DNA of 21,469 bases from Thermoflexus hugenholtzii JAD2 (lineage in GTDB: Bacteria > Chloroflexota > Dehalococcoidia > UBA2979), in assembly GCA_945889565.1 (NCBI GenBank), contig CAMDBZ010000007.1, positions 1-21,469 of the forward strand. Reading direction: 5' to 3'. Positions 6,867 to 14,558 of this stretch are shown piece by piece. The notes below the pieces were generated by a model. That model did not search any database. It was given only the letters and a program-made list of their open reading frames with translations, and was not told the DNA's origin. Within the stretch, counting starts at the first letter, position 1. Each line of letters begins with the position of its first letter. The translations under genes were made by a program, and so were the position numbers.

Positions 6867-9800
6867 CCGCCTCAGCCATCGCTCGCCGCCGCCGGCGCAG
6901 CCGCGGCAGGGCCGTCGGCCCCGCGCGCCGCTTCGGCCTCTCACTCGGCGCCCTGCTCGCCACCGTCGGCCTGCTGGGCCTCGCGGCCGCGCTGGGCGTC
7001 GGCCTGTTCGCGGCGGATCGCTACCGCGCATACGCCGACAGCGTGGTCCCGCCCGAGCAACTGCTCGCCGAGCTGCCGCGCGGCGGCGCGCTCATCTCCG
7101 ACCGCAACGGCGTGCCGCTGTACGAGTTCGTCGACGAGTTCGGCGGCCTGCGCCGCCCCGTCACGCTCGCCGAGATCTCGCCGCACCTCACGCGCGCCAC
7201 GATCGCGACCGAGGACGCAAGCTTCCACTCGAACAACGGCCTGAACACCCGCGGCCTCATGCGCGCGACGTTCGAGAACTTCATGCCCTTCGGCGGCGAT
7301 GTGTTCTCCGGCAGCGGCGGCTCCTCCATCACGCAGCAGCTCGCGAAGAACGTCTACATCCCGCAGGCAGAGCGCAGCCAGCGCAGCGTCGACCGCAAGC
7401 TGCGCGAGACGGTGATCGCACTCGAGCTGACCAAGCGCTACTCGAAGGACCAGATCCTCGAGTGGTACCTGAACTCGATCTCCTACGGCGGCATCTACGT
7501 CGGCATCCAGGCCGCCGCGCTCGGCTACTTCGGCAAGCCCGCCGCGGAGCTCACGCTCGCGGAGTCCGCGCTGCTCGCCGGCATCCCGCAGTCGCCGTTC
7601 GCCTACGAGCCGATCCAGAACCCGGAGCGCGCAAAGGCCCGCCAGGCGGACGTGCTCGGCCTCATGGTCCGCCACGGCGCGATCACCCAGGCCGAGGCCG
7701 ATGCCGCGCTCGCGGAAGAACTCGCGTTCCAGACGGCGCGCTTCGATATCGACGCGCCGCACTTCGTGCTCGGCCCCGTCGCACGCGAGCTGGAGGCACG
7801 CTTCGGCGCGCGCGCGCTCTACCAGGGTGGCCTCATAGTGGTCACCACCCTCGACGTGCGCCTGCAGCGAGCCGGCGAGGCCACGCTCGAGAAGTACATC
7901 CGCGAGTTCGAGGAGAGCGCGAAGGGCCACAACGGTGCGCTGATGGCGATGGACCCGAACAACGGACAGATCGTCACCTACATCGGTAGCCGGGACTACT
8001 TCCGCGACGACATCCAGGGCCGCAACAACAACATCACCGCGCTCAACTCGCCCGGCTCGACGCTCAAGCCGTTCACGTACATCGCCGCGTTCCAGCAGGG
8101 CTGGGGCACCGGCACCGCGATCATCGACTCGCCCGCGCGCGTGTTCGATCCGTCGACGGGCGAGCCGTTCTCGCCGCGCAACCCCAACGGCTCCTACAAC
8201 GGCATCGTCACCGCCGCCAGCTCGCTCGGGAACTCGCTGAACGTGCCCGCGTTCAAAACGATCATCTTCGCGGGCGTCCCAAACGTCGTGAACCTGCTCA
8301 AGCAGGCCGGCCTGACCACGCTCAACGACTCCCGCGGCTACGGACCGGCGCTCACGCTCGGCGGCGTCGACGTGCGCCTGGACGACCTCACCATCGCCTA
8401 CGGCTCGCTCGCCGCCGGCGGCGTCATGCGCGGCCAGCAGCCCCTCACCCCGCACGGCTCCGGCGAACGCGCCATCGACCCGGTCGTGCTGCTCAAGGTC
8501 ACCGACGGCGACGGCCGCGTGCTGTACGAGGCGAAGCAGCCCGCCGAGCGACGCATCATGAACGCCGCGTACCCCTACATGGTCACCTCGATCATGTCGG
8601 ACGCGCAGCAGACCTGCATCACCTTCAATTGCGCCGGCCTCGCCCTCCCCGACCGCATCTCCGCCGCCAAGACCGGCACGAGCGAGCCGTTCGAGAACTC
8701 GCGCGCCATCGGCGAGACGTGGACCTTCGGCTACACCCCGGACCTCGTCGCCGGCATCTGGGCCGGCAACTCCGACAACTCGCCGATGCAGAACATCGTC
8801 TCCACGTCCATCTCCTGGCGCGCGTGGCGCGACTTCATGCAGGACGCGCACAAGATCCTCGCGCTCCCCAACCGCCCCTTCACGCGCCCCCCCGGCGTCG
8901 AGGACCGCGAAGTGTGCTGGCCCTCCGGCAAGCTCCCCACGGACGCCTGCCCGAACGACCGCCGTTACCGCTCGCTCTTCGCCACCGACGCGATCCCGAA
9001 GGACGCGCAGGCGCTCGCGAAGATCTCCGACACGTGGTGGCAGAAGCTGCGCATCGACACCCGCACCGGCCAGGTCGCCGCCACCACCACCCCCGCGCAG
9101 TACGTGCGTGAGGAAGTACGCCTTGTCTTCCCCAAGGAAGAGCTCGAGGCGTGGCCCGGGCTGCGCGACTGGGCGTACGCGGCCGGCCTCGGCGGCCGCC
9201 TCGGGCCCGGCGCAGACAGCGCCGAAGCCGCCACCTTCGCCAGCATCGCCACGCCCGCGGCGGACCAGACGATCAGCGGCCAAATCGCGATCGCCGGCCG
9301 CGCCGCCTCGCCGGACTTCCAGCGTTACGTGCTCGAATGGGGCCGCGGCGCGCAGCCGACGAACTGGGTGCAGCTGAACAGCGCGCAGACGAGCGTGCTC
9401 GGCGGCCAGCTCGGCAGCTGGGACACGCGCCTCGTCGAGAACGGCCAGTACCTGCTGCGTGTGCGCGTACAGGACGCGAAGCGCGGCGAGCTGCGCTCCA
9501 CCGTCCCCGTCACCATCGTCAACATCGGCAGCCCCACCCCCAGCGCCGGCGGCACGCCGGGCTCGCGCGTAGAGCCGGTCGCGGTGATCACCACACCCGG
9601 CGAGGGTGCCGTGATCAGCGGGCCCACCGTCGTCACCGGCATCGCCATCGCCGGCCAGTTGCTCGATATCACGCTCGAGGTCGGCGCCGGCTCGCAGCCG
9701 TCGCAGTGGACGCAGCTGCGCCGCGACACGACGCCCGTCGCCAACGCCCCGCTCGGCATCTGGGATCCCACCGGCCTCGCCGACGGCCTCTACACGCTCC

Positions 9801-9871
9801 GCCTGACCGTGCGCGACCGACTGCTCGGCAGCGCGGAGACCACCGTCGCCGTGACCGTGCGCCGCCGCTAG
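6863..9871 (+). CDS. Bifunctional class A penicillin-binding protein with two C-terminal Ig-like repeats
   Basis: The protein has 1002 residues, longer than the usual 700-850. It polymerises lipid II and cross-links peptidoglycan at the outer face of the membrane. Order: basic N-terminus; one membrane helix (about 24-50); GT51 glycosyltransferase with catalytic E117 in IATEDASF, GGSSITQQLAKN, and a KxxILEWYLN segment; then a transpeptidase with S399-T-L-K402, SxN at S458-L-N460, and K603-T-G-T606. After the transpeptidase come two related beta-rich modules, about 794-886 and 905-1002. The usual histidine of the GT51 'FxxHxG' motif is replaced (FHSNNGLN). As I remember, this is common in Chloroflexota. 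The ATG is coupled to the methyltransferase stop. Confidence 0.95.
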   Translation: MTASAIARRRRRSRGRAVGPARRFGLSLGALLATVGLLGLAAALGVGLFAADRYRAYADSVVPPEQLLAELPRGGALISDRNGVPLYEFVDEFGGLRRPVTLAEISPHLTRATIATEDASFHSNNGLNTRGLMRATFENFMPFGGDVFSGSGGSSITQQLAKNVYIPQAERSQRSVDRKLRETVIALELTKRYSKDQILEWYLNSISYGGIYVGIQAAALGYFGKPAAELTLAESALLAGIPQSPFAYEPIQNPERAKARQADVLGLMVRHGAITQAEADAALAEELAFQTARFDIDAPHFVLGPVARELEARFGARALYQGGLIVVTTLDVRLQRAGEATLEKYIREFEESAKGHNGALMAMDPNNGQIVTYIGSRDYFRDDIQGRNNNITALNSPGSTLKPFTYIAAFQQGWGTGTAIIDSPARVFDPSTGEPFSPRNPNGSYNGIVTAASSLGNSLNVPAFKTIIFAGVPNVVNLLKQAGLTTLNDSRGYGPALTLGGVDVRLDDLTIAYGSLAAGGVMRGQQPLTPHGSGERAIDPVVLLKVTDGDGRVLYEAKQPAERRIMNAAYPYMVTSIMSDAQQTCITFNCAGLALPDRISAAKTGTSEPFENSRAIGETWTFGYTPDLVAGIWAGNSDNSPMQNIVSTSISWRAWRDFMQDAHKILALPNRPFTRPPGVEDREVCWPSGKLPTDACPNDRRYRSLFATDAIPKDAQALAKISDTWWQKLRIDTRTGQVAATTTPAQYVREEVRLVFPKEELEAWPGLRDWAYAAGLGGRLGPGADSAEAATFASIATPAADQTISGQIAIAGRAASPDFQRYVLEWGRGAQPTNWVQLNSAQTSVLGGQLGSWDTRLVENGQYLLRVRVQDAKRGELRSTVPVTIVNIGSPTPSAGGTPGSRVEPVAVITTPGEGAVISGPTVVTGIAIAGQLLDITLEVGAGSQPSQWTQLRRDTTPVANAPLGIWDPTGLADGLYTLRLTVRDRLLGSAETTVAVTVRRR

Positions 9872-10998
9872 CGCGGCCCGGCGAGCTCGTCGCGCGTGAG
9901 TAGCGCGGCCACCTGCTCGCGCGTCGTCACGCCGCGCACCAGCACCGCGAACCGCGCGAGCGAGCCCGCGCGCGCCCGCAGCGCTCGCAGCTGCCCGCCG
10001 AGCGGGTCGACGGAGTCGGCGCGCGCTGCGTACGTGCCGTACCACGCGAAGTACGCCTGGTTCAGCCGGCGGATGCGCGCCCCGCGCTCCACCAGCTCCA
10101 GCCGCTCCGCCTCCATGCGCGCCTCTGCCATCTCGATCGCGCCCGCCGTGAGCAGCGCATCGACCTCGACGCGCAGCGCGCGCAGGCGCGCGTCGACGTC
10201 GGACGCCGGCTCCGCGAGGCGCGGTACGTCGCCCTCGCCCGCCGGCTCGCCCCACCGCTCGATCACGCGCGCCGCTACCTCGTCCCCCAGAAGGTCGGCC
10301 ACCGTCTCGTTGATCGTCGCCGTGTCGCCGTCGCCGAGGTACGCGCGCCCCAGCGGGTACAGCGCCAGGTAGTGGTGCACCCACTCGTGCGCCGCCGTCG
10401 CCACCGTCTCGCGATAGCTCCCGCCGAGATCGACCACCGCCGGATACGTCGCGAACCCCCCCGTCCCGACGACGAGCGCGGACCGCCGCGCCGGCGTGCC
10501 CTCCGCGCGCCGCTCCACCGCCTCCGCCGCCGCGCGATCGAGGTCCGCGCGCAGCGTCTCCACGCGCACGCGCTCGATGCGCTCGCGCGGCGACACGACA
10601 AGCGCGCGCGGCGACTCCGCCAGCTCCACGTCCACCGGTGGCAGCACGCCCGGCAGCGGCGGCCCCGGCCAGCCGAGCCCGAGCTCCCGCAGCACCGCGT
10701 CGATGCGCCCCTCGATCACCGCCTCCACGTCGTTCTCGCGTGCGCGCGCCGCCGCGCCGCCGCGATCGTCGCTCGCGAAGTAGCGCGCCAACACGTCGGC
10801 GGCGTCCGGCTTGCCGCGCAGCCAGCCGCCGGCCGCGTACAACCACTTGTTCGGCAGCGTCGTGAGCTCCCAGCGCACGACGTCGAAGCGCTCGTCCCCG
10901 CGCGCGTCGCGCCACGCGAACAGCGCGAGCCCCAGCGCCGCCGCGCACGCGAACGCGATCACCCCCGCCGCCACCGACCCGCGCCACACGCGATGCAT
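9868..10998 (-). CDS. Membrane-anchored HExxH metallopeptidase-like protein, uncharacterised
   Basis: The protein has 376 residues. A signal-anchor helix (about 8-28) precedes an exported domain. The segment AAHEWVHHYL gives a zincin motif H204-E205-xx-H208, and INETVAD 23 residues later supplies E231 as a likely third zinc ligand, as in gluzincins. This predicts a zinc peptidase facing outward, but I do not recognise a named family and the substrate is unknown. The C-terminal third is helical (ARMEAERLELVERGARIRR). There is no Shine-Dalgarno; a TACGCT hexamer lies exactly 6 bases before the ATG, so the mRNA may be leaderless. Its stop shares the CTAG with the PBP stop. Confidence 0.8.
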   Translation of the reverse strand: MHRVWRGSVAAGVIAFACAAALGLALFAWRDARGDERFDVVRWELTTLPNKWLYAAGGWLRGKPDAADVLARYFASDDRGGAAARARENDVEAVIEGRIDAVLRELGLGWPGPPLPGVLPPVDVELAESPRALVVSPRERIERVRVETLRADLDRAAAEAVERRAEGTPARRSALVVGTGGFATYPAVVDLGGSYRETVATAAHEWVHHYLALYPLGRAYLGDGDTATINETVADLLGDEVAARVIERWGEPAGEGDVPRLAEPASDVDARLRALRVEVDALLTAGAIEMAEARMEAERLELVERGARIRRLNQAYFAWYGTYAARADSVDPLGGQLRALRARAGSLARFAVLVRGVTTREQVAALLTRDELAGPR

Positions 10999-11004
10999 GC
11001 AGCG

Positions 11005-11010
11005 AGCGTA
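11005..11010 (-). promoter_or_regulatory. Probable leaderless -10 element of the metallopeptidase-like gene
   Basis: TACGCT on the minus strand ends 6 bases before the ATG at 10998. That spacing would put the transcription start on the A of the start codon. The intervening CGCTGC holds no ribosome-binding site. Confidence 0.45.
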
Positions 11011-11030
11011 TCGGCTGAGCGGCTCAACGG

Positions 11031-11036
11031 TATATT
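11031..11036 (+). promoter_or_regulatory. Probable leaderless -10 element of the small membrane-protein pair
   Basis: TATATT lies exactly 6 bases before the GTG at 11043 and no Shine-Dalgarno is present. It sits in the 44-bp gap of a divergent gene pair, 20 bp from the opposing hexamer. Confidence 0.5.
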
Positions 11037-11042
11037 GAACGC

Positions 11043-11579
11043 GTGCCGTTCGCGTCGATCCGCCGCCGCTCGCGCGCCGCAGGACGGCCCACCCGCGCCG
11101 CTGCAGCGGCCGCGTGCGCGTACGACCTCGCGACCCTGATCGCGCTGCTCGCCGCCGGCGCGCTGCTCGGCGCGCTGTGGCTGCTCGTGCGCACCGATGG
11201 CGGTCGCCTCGACGCCCCCTCCGCCGACGCCACTCTCATCGCGACGCTGTGCGCGGCGCTGCTCCCCGCGTGGGCCGCGATGCAGGGGCGCGCGCTGTGG
11301 ACCCGCGGCCGCACCGCCGGCGGCGCACGCCTGACCCTCGCACCGACCGCGCTCCCGGCGCCCGGCCCGCGCGCGCTCTGGCTCGCGCTGCACCCCGCGC
11401 TGCTGCCCGCGTGGTGGTGGCTGCTCATGGCCGCGCTCGTCGCCGAGCTCTGGCTGCTCGTGTGGGCGTTCCTCGCGCTGGGCGCAGCGCTGCACATGCT
11501 CGCCGTCGGCTCCGCGCTGCTCGCGCTGCTGCGCCCCGGAGGCGCGCCCCTGCATGCGCGGCTGGCGGCGCGCGCATGA
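11043..11579 (+). CDS. Small multi-pass membrane protein, RDD-like
   Basis: The protein has 178 residues, starting at GTG. The N-terminus is basic (RRRSRAAGRPTR). Membrane helices are predicted by eye at about 27-49, 63-82, 108-129 and 131-155, rich in Trp and Leu. The pattern R...AYD at the start of helix 1 and WTRGRTAGGARL after helix 2 resembles the RDD family, but the match is weak and the third conserved Asp is not evident. The next in-frame ATG (the M of AAMQGRA) would remove two helices, so GTG is preferred. It is coupled to the following membrane gene by an ATGA overlap. The function is unknown. Confidence 0.65.
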   Translation: MPFASIRRRSRAAGRPTRAAAAAACAYDLATLIALLAAGALLGALWLLVRTDGGRLDAPSADATLIATLCAALLPAWAAMQGRALWTRGRTAGGARLTLAPTALPAPGPRALWLALHPALLPAWWWLLMAALVAELWLLVWAFLALGAALHMLAVGSALLALLRPGGAPLHARLAARA

Positions 11580-12475
11580 CCGCCCCGGCGCGCCGCCCCC
11601 CGCGCGACCGACCCGACCTCACCGCCCCCGTCGTCACAGACCAGGGCGTCTGGGGCACGCTGCCGCCGCCCTACACCCCGCCCGCGCCGCAGCCACGCCC
11701 CACCTACACCGCGCTGCTCGCCGCCGCGCTCGCCGTCGTCGTCGCGCTCGCGCTCGCCGACGTCGCCCTCTGGCTGCTGACCTCCCGCACCGTCGCCATC
11801 CCCGCGCACGAGCGCGCGCTCGCCGCGCTCTCCCAGCCCGACGCGCTGCTCGAGCTACACGCCGGCGCCATCTGCGCGCAGGTCGCCGCCGGCGACCGCG
11901 TCAGCGTGCCCGGCTTCCCCGTCGCCGACGCCACCCTCCCACCCGACGCCGTGCCCTGCCACGACGGCACGCTCGACCACGACGCCGCGCGCGCCGCCCT
12001 GCTCGCCCGCGGCGCCGAGCTCGTCTACCTGCGCGGCGCCGGCGCATTCGCGGCCGACGGCGCCGCCACCGCCGACCGCTCGCCCAGCGGCGACGCCTTG
12101 ATCCGCCTGCTGCTCGGCGAGCTGGGCGCAGACTGGCACGGCCGCGCCGCGCTGCTCGCCGTGCCGCTCGCCGCCGCGGCGCTCCTGCTGGCCGCCACGC
12201 TAGCCCTGCGCCGCCGCCGCGCCGCGCTCCCCCCCATCGGCCTCGCGCTCGCCCTCGGCGCCGCCCCCGTCGCGCTCGGCGCGCTCATCGCGCGCCTGCT
12301 CGCGTCGAGCGCCGGCGGCCCCGGCGACCCCTTGCTCGCGGAGTTCGGCGAGGTGACCGCGGCGCTGGCAAGCGTGCCGCTGCGGCTGGCGCTCGCGGCG
12401 CTGCTAGTGGGGGTGACGTGTGTGGCCGTATCGAGGCGGCGCGGGCACAGCGGCGCCGGGACATCTCATGACTGA
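11576..12475 (+). CDS. Hypothetical membrane protein with a large loop between helices
   Basis: The protein has 299 residues and starts by ATGA overlap with the preceding membrane gene. A Pro-rich cytoplasmic N-terminus (about 1-42, with TLPPPYTPPAP) precedes a first helix at about 45-66. A loop of about 130 residues, probably extracytoplasmic, contains two cysteines that could pair (LHAGAICAQVA and DAVPCHDG). Three more hydrophobic stretches follow near 197-215, 222-245 and 272-293, ending in RRRGHSGAGTSHD. I recognise no family. With its partner it looks like a two-component membrane unit, but no function can be assigned. The last 8 bases overlap the next gene. Confidence 0.7.
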   Translation: MTAPARRPPRDRPDLTAPVVTDQGVWGTLPPPYTPPAPQPRPTYTALLAAALAVVVALALADVALWLLTSRTVAIPAHERALAALSQPDALLELHAGAICAQVAAGDRVSVPGFPVADATLPPDAVPCHDGTLDHDAARAALLARGAELVYLRGAGAFAADGAATADRSPSGDALIRLLLGELGADWHGRAALLAVPLAAAALLLAATLALRRRRAALPPIGLALALGAAPVALGALIARLLASSAGGPGDPLLAEFGEVTAALASVPLRLALAALLVGVTCVAVSRRRGHSGAGTSHD

Positions 12476-13451
12476 TACCGACTACGCGATACAACTCAAG
12501 CTGATGCGCTCTTTGCTACACCTCAAGACAATCCATCGGCGGATCAGGCGCTATCTCGAAAGCAGTGGCAACGGCATTGTTAACGATTTCACGTCCGTTC
12601 CTGGCTATCTGATCATCCGTGCCAGGACGCGAAGGCCGCCTCCATCGAGTCTCACGGTGGAAATCGGCGAATTCCTCTACAACACCCGCGCCGCCCTCGA
12701 CTACACCGCCTGCGAACTCGCTCGCTACAACAGGGAATCGATCGACGAGCAGGTCGAGTACCCCATCTTCCTCGACCGCTCGGACTTCCGGAACCCCGCC
12801 AGCCAGGAACTCACACGAGGAGTCAAACGACGCATCGGTAAGCTCGCAGCAGTGCATCAAGCAATCATCGAGCGTCAACAGCCGTTCAATCGAAGCGACG
12901 GCGCCGCGGACGATGACCCATTGTGGTTGCTGTATGTGTTATCGAATCATGACCGGCACCAGTTCATCCACCTCGTGTCCACAATCACGAGCGAGAGCTT
13001 CCACGATTTCAGCCCACCCGAAGCCGCAGCGCGCTTCGAGCAAATCAGCGTCTCCTACGGCGCATTCGAAAACCGGGCAGAAGTCGCACGCTTTCGAATC
13101 AAGGATGGGGCGGCACTGGACGTGAACGTGGAGAGCCGAGTCAGATTCAACGTTGCGTTTGACGAAATGGGGCCAGGGGGCGGACGCGTGGTAACGCAGA
13201 CGCTCGGAGCCATCGGCGTCCGGGTGGGGGAGATCATCAAGGACTTCAATTGGGCCACACTGGTTGGCGAGCGAACCGCGTCCACACCACGCCCTCGCGG
13301 GGCGCCGCCGCTCGCTGACTTCAAGCCGCCCGGCGGCAAAGCAAACCCAACCCCCGCCCCGTTGACGCCACCCCACCCCCCCGATAGCCTCCCAGCGCCC
13401 CCACGCCGTGCCCCCGGCCCCGAGGAGCCGCCCGATGCGCAACCCGCGTGA
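12468..13451 (+). CDS. Uncharacterised soluble protein in a low-GC island
   Basis: The protein has 327 residues, starting at ATG 12468 and overlapping the previous stop by 8 bp. An upstream GTG at 12420 is in frame but lies inside the membrane gene. Composition changes abruptly: sampled lines at 12541 and 12901 are about 52-57% GC, against about 70% or more around them. Recognisable motifs are FLYNTRAALDYTACELA (about 76-92), YPIF, and PLWLLYVLSNHDRHQFIHLV. These match a recurring hypothetical family with 'N-x-R-x-A-L-D' and 'L-S-N-x-D-[KR]-H' signatures that I cannot name. The helical N-terminus is followed by a beta-rich part. From about residue 270 the protein becomes Pro/Ala-rich and reads through the promoter of mcl, suggesting the native C-terminus was lost or extended. 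It was probably acquired by transfer. Confidence 0.75.
   Translation: MTDTDYAIQLKLMRSLLHLKTIHRRIRRYLESSGNGIVNDFTSVPGYLIIRARTRRPPPSSLTVEIGEFLYNTRAALDYTACELARYNRESIDEQVEYPIFLDRSDFRNPASQELTRGVKRRIGKLAAVHQAIIERQQPFNRSDGAADDDPLWLLYVLSNHDRHQFIHLVSTITSESFHDFSPPEAAARFEQISVSYGAFENRAEVARFRIKDGAALDVNVESRVRFNVAFDEMGPGGGRVVTQTLGAIGVRVGEIIKDFNWATLVGERTASTPRPRGAPPLADFKPPGGKANPTPAPLTPPHPPDSLPAPPRRAPGPEEPPDAQPA
13362..13390 (+). promoter_or_regulatory. Sigma-70-type promoter of the mcl operon
   Basis: TTGACG (13362-13367) and TAGCCT (13385-13390) are separated by exactly 17 bases. The predicted start near 13397 leaves a leader of about 38 nt before the mcl ATG, with GAGGAG at 13422-13427. The promoter lies inside the 3' end of the upstream low-GC gene's frame. 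Confidence 0.65.
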
Positions 13452-14487
13452 CTTCCTCAAGCCGCTCGCCATCGGCGCGCCCGAGCCGCTGCGCGAGATT
13501 CCCATCGCGCCCACGCGCATGATCCACTTCTTCGACCCCAGCAACGAGCGCATGCGCGCCCGCGTCCCGGAGATCGCCGCGCAGGTCGACGTGCTGCTCG
13601 GCAACCTCGAGGACGCCATCGCCGGCGACCGCAAGGTCGCCGCGCGCGAAGGCCTGATCGAGGTCGCCACGACCGCCGAGCTCGGCGGCACCGCACTCTG
13701 GACGCGCGTCAACAGCCTCGACAGCCCCTGGTTCCTCGACGACATCACCGAGATCGTCGCGCGCGCCGGCAACCGCATCGACGTGATCATGCTGCCCAAG
13801 GTCGAAGGCCCGTGGGACATCACCTACGCCGACCGCCTGCTCGCGCAGCTCGAGGCGAAGCACGGCCTGCAGCGCCCGATCCTGCTGCACGCGATCCTCG
13901 AGACCTCGCTCGGCGTCGTGAACGTCGAAGCCATCTGCGCGGCCAGCCCGCGCATGCAGGGCATCTCGTTCGGCCCCGCCGACCTCGCCGCCTCGCGCCG
14001 CATGAAGACCACGCGCGTCGGCGGCGGCCACCCCGGCTACGTCGTGCGCGCCGACCCCGTGCCGGACGACCCCGACGCGCCCCGCGCGACCGCGCAGCAG
14101 GACCTCTGGCACTACACGCTCGCGCGCATGGTCGACGCCTGCAACGCCGCCGGTATCCTCCCGTACTACGGCCCCTTCGGCGACATCGCCGACCCGCTTG
14201 GCTGCGAGGCGCAGTTCCGCGGCGCGTTCCTGCTCGGCTGCGTCGGCGCCTGGTCGTTGCACCCGAGCCAGATCGCCATTGCCAAGCAGGTCTTCAGCCC
14301 CGCCCCCGCCGAGGTCGCGTTCGCGCGCCGCATCATGGAGGCGATCGGCGCGAGCGGCGGCGGCGTCACCATGCTCGACGGGAAGATGCAGGACGACGCC
14401 ACCTACAAGCAGGCGAAGGTGATGGTCGAGCTCGCGCAACTGATCGCGACGAAAGACCCAGAGTTCCGCGCCGCCTACGGTATGTAG
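13435..14487 (+). CDS. mcl: Malyl-CoA/beta-methylmalyl-CoA/citramalyl-CoA lyase
   Basis: The protein has 350 residues of the HpcH/HpaI (CitE-like) fold. It reversibly cleaves (S)-malyl-CoA to acetyl-CoA and glyoxylate; family members also act on beta-methylmalyl-CoA and citramalyl-CoA. It strongly resembles the Chloroflexus enzyme as I remember it: KPLAIGAPEP near the start, GNLEDAI (57-62), R91 in WTRVNSLDS, Mg2+ ligands E156 (LHAILET) and D183 (GPADLAAS), then RMKTTRVGGGHP and DGKMQDDATYKQAK. The start ATG has GAGGAG 7 bases upstream. A longer frame from 13408 lacks its own site. Two ligase-like subunits follow, so it probably handles the CoA ester they make. Confidence 0.92.
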   Translation: MRNPRDFLKPLAIGAPEPLREIPIAPTRMIHFFDPSNERMRARVPEIAAQVDVLLGNLEDAIAGDRKVAAREGLIEVATTAELGGTALWTRVNSLDSPWFLDDITEIVARAGNRIDVIMLPKVEGPWDITYADRLLAQLEAKHGLQRPILLHAILETSLGVVNVEAICAASPRMQGISFGPADLAASRRMKTTRVGGGHPGYVVRADPVPDDPDAPRATAQQDLWHYTLARMVDACNAAGILPYYGPFGDIADPLGCEAQFRGAFLLGCVGAWSLHPSQIAIAKQVFSPAPAEVAFARRIMEAIGASGGGVTMLDGKMQDDATYKQAKVMVELAQLIATKDPEFRAAYGM

Positions 14488-14493
14488 CGGCGC

Positions 14494-14511
14494 GCGCGGC
14501 CGGCGCCGCGC
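14494..14511 (+). other. Intercistronic hairpin after mcl
   Basis: A 7-bp perfect stem (GCGCGGC with GCCGCGC) and CGGC loop begin 6 bases after the mcl stop. There is no U-tract, so it is more likely an mRNA-stability or partial-attenuation element than a full terminator. GC-rich sequence makes chance stems common. Confidence 0.35.
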
Positions 14512-14558
14512 ACGCACCACCACGCGACGCACGGGGCGCGGCCCCGAGGAGCACGCCG

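Noticed and set aside
6941..10987. Very long minus-strand open frame (over 1300 codons) opposite the PBP gene
   Set aside because: Its product is low-complexity Arg/Ala/Gly/Glu sequence with no domain. It mirrors the PBP codons, whose GC-rich third positions remove antisense stops.
13321..14532. Minus-strand frame of 403 codons opposite mcl
   Set aside because: It is an antisense shadow of a strongly recognised malyl-CoA lyase; the composition is Arg/Gly/Ala/Asp filler.
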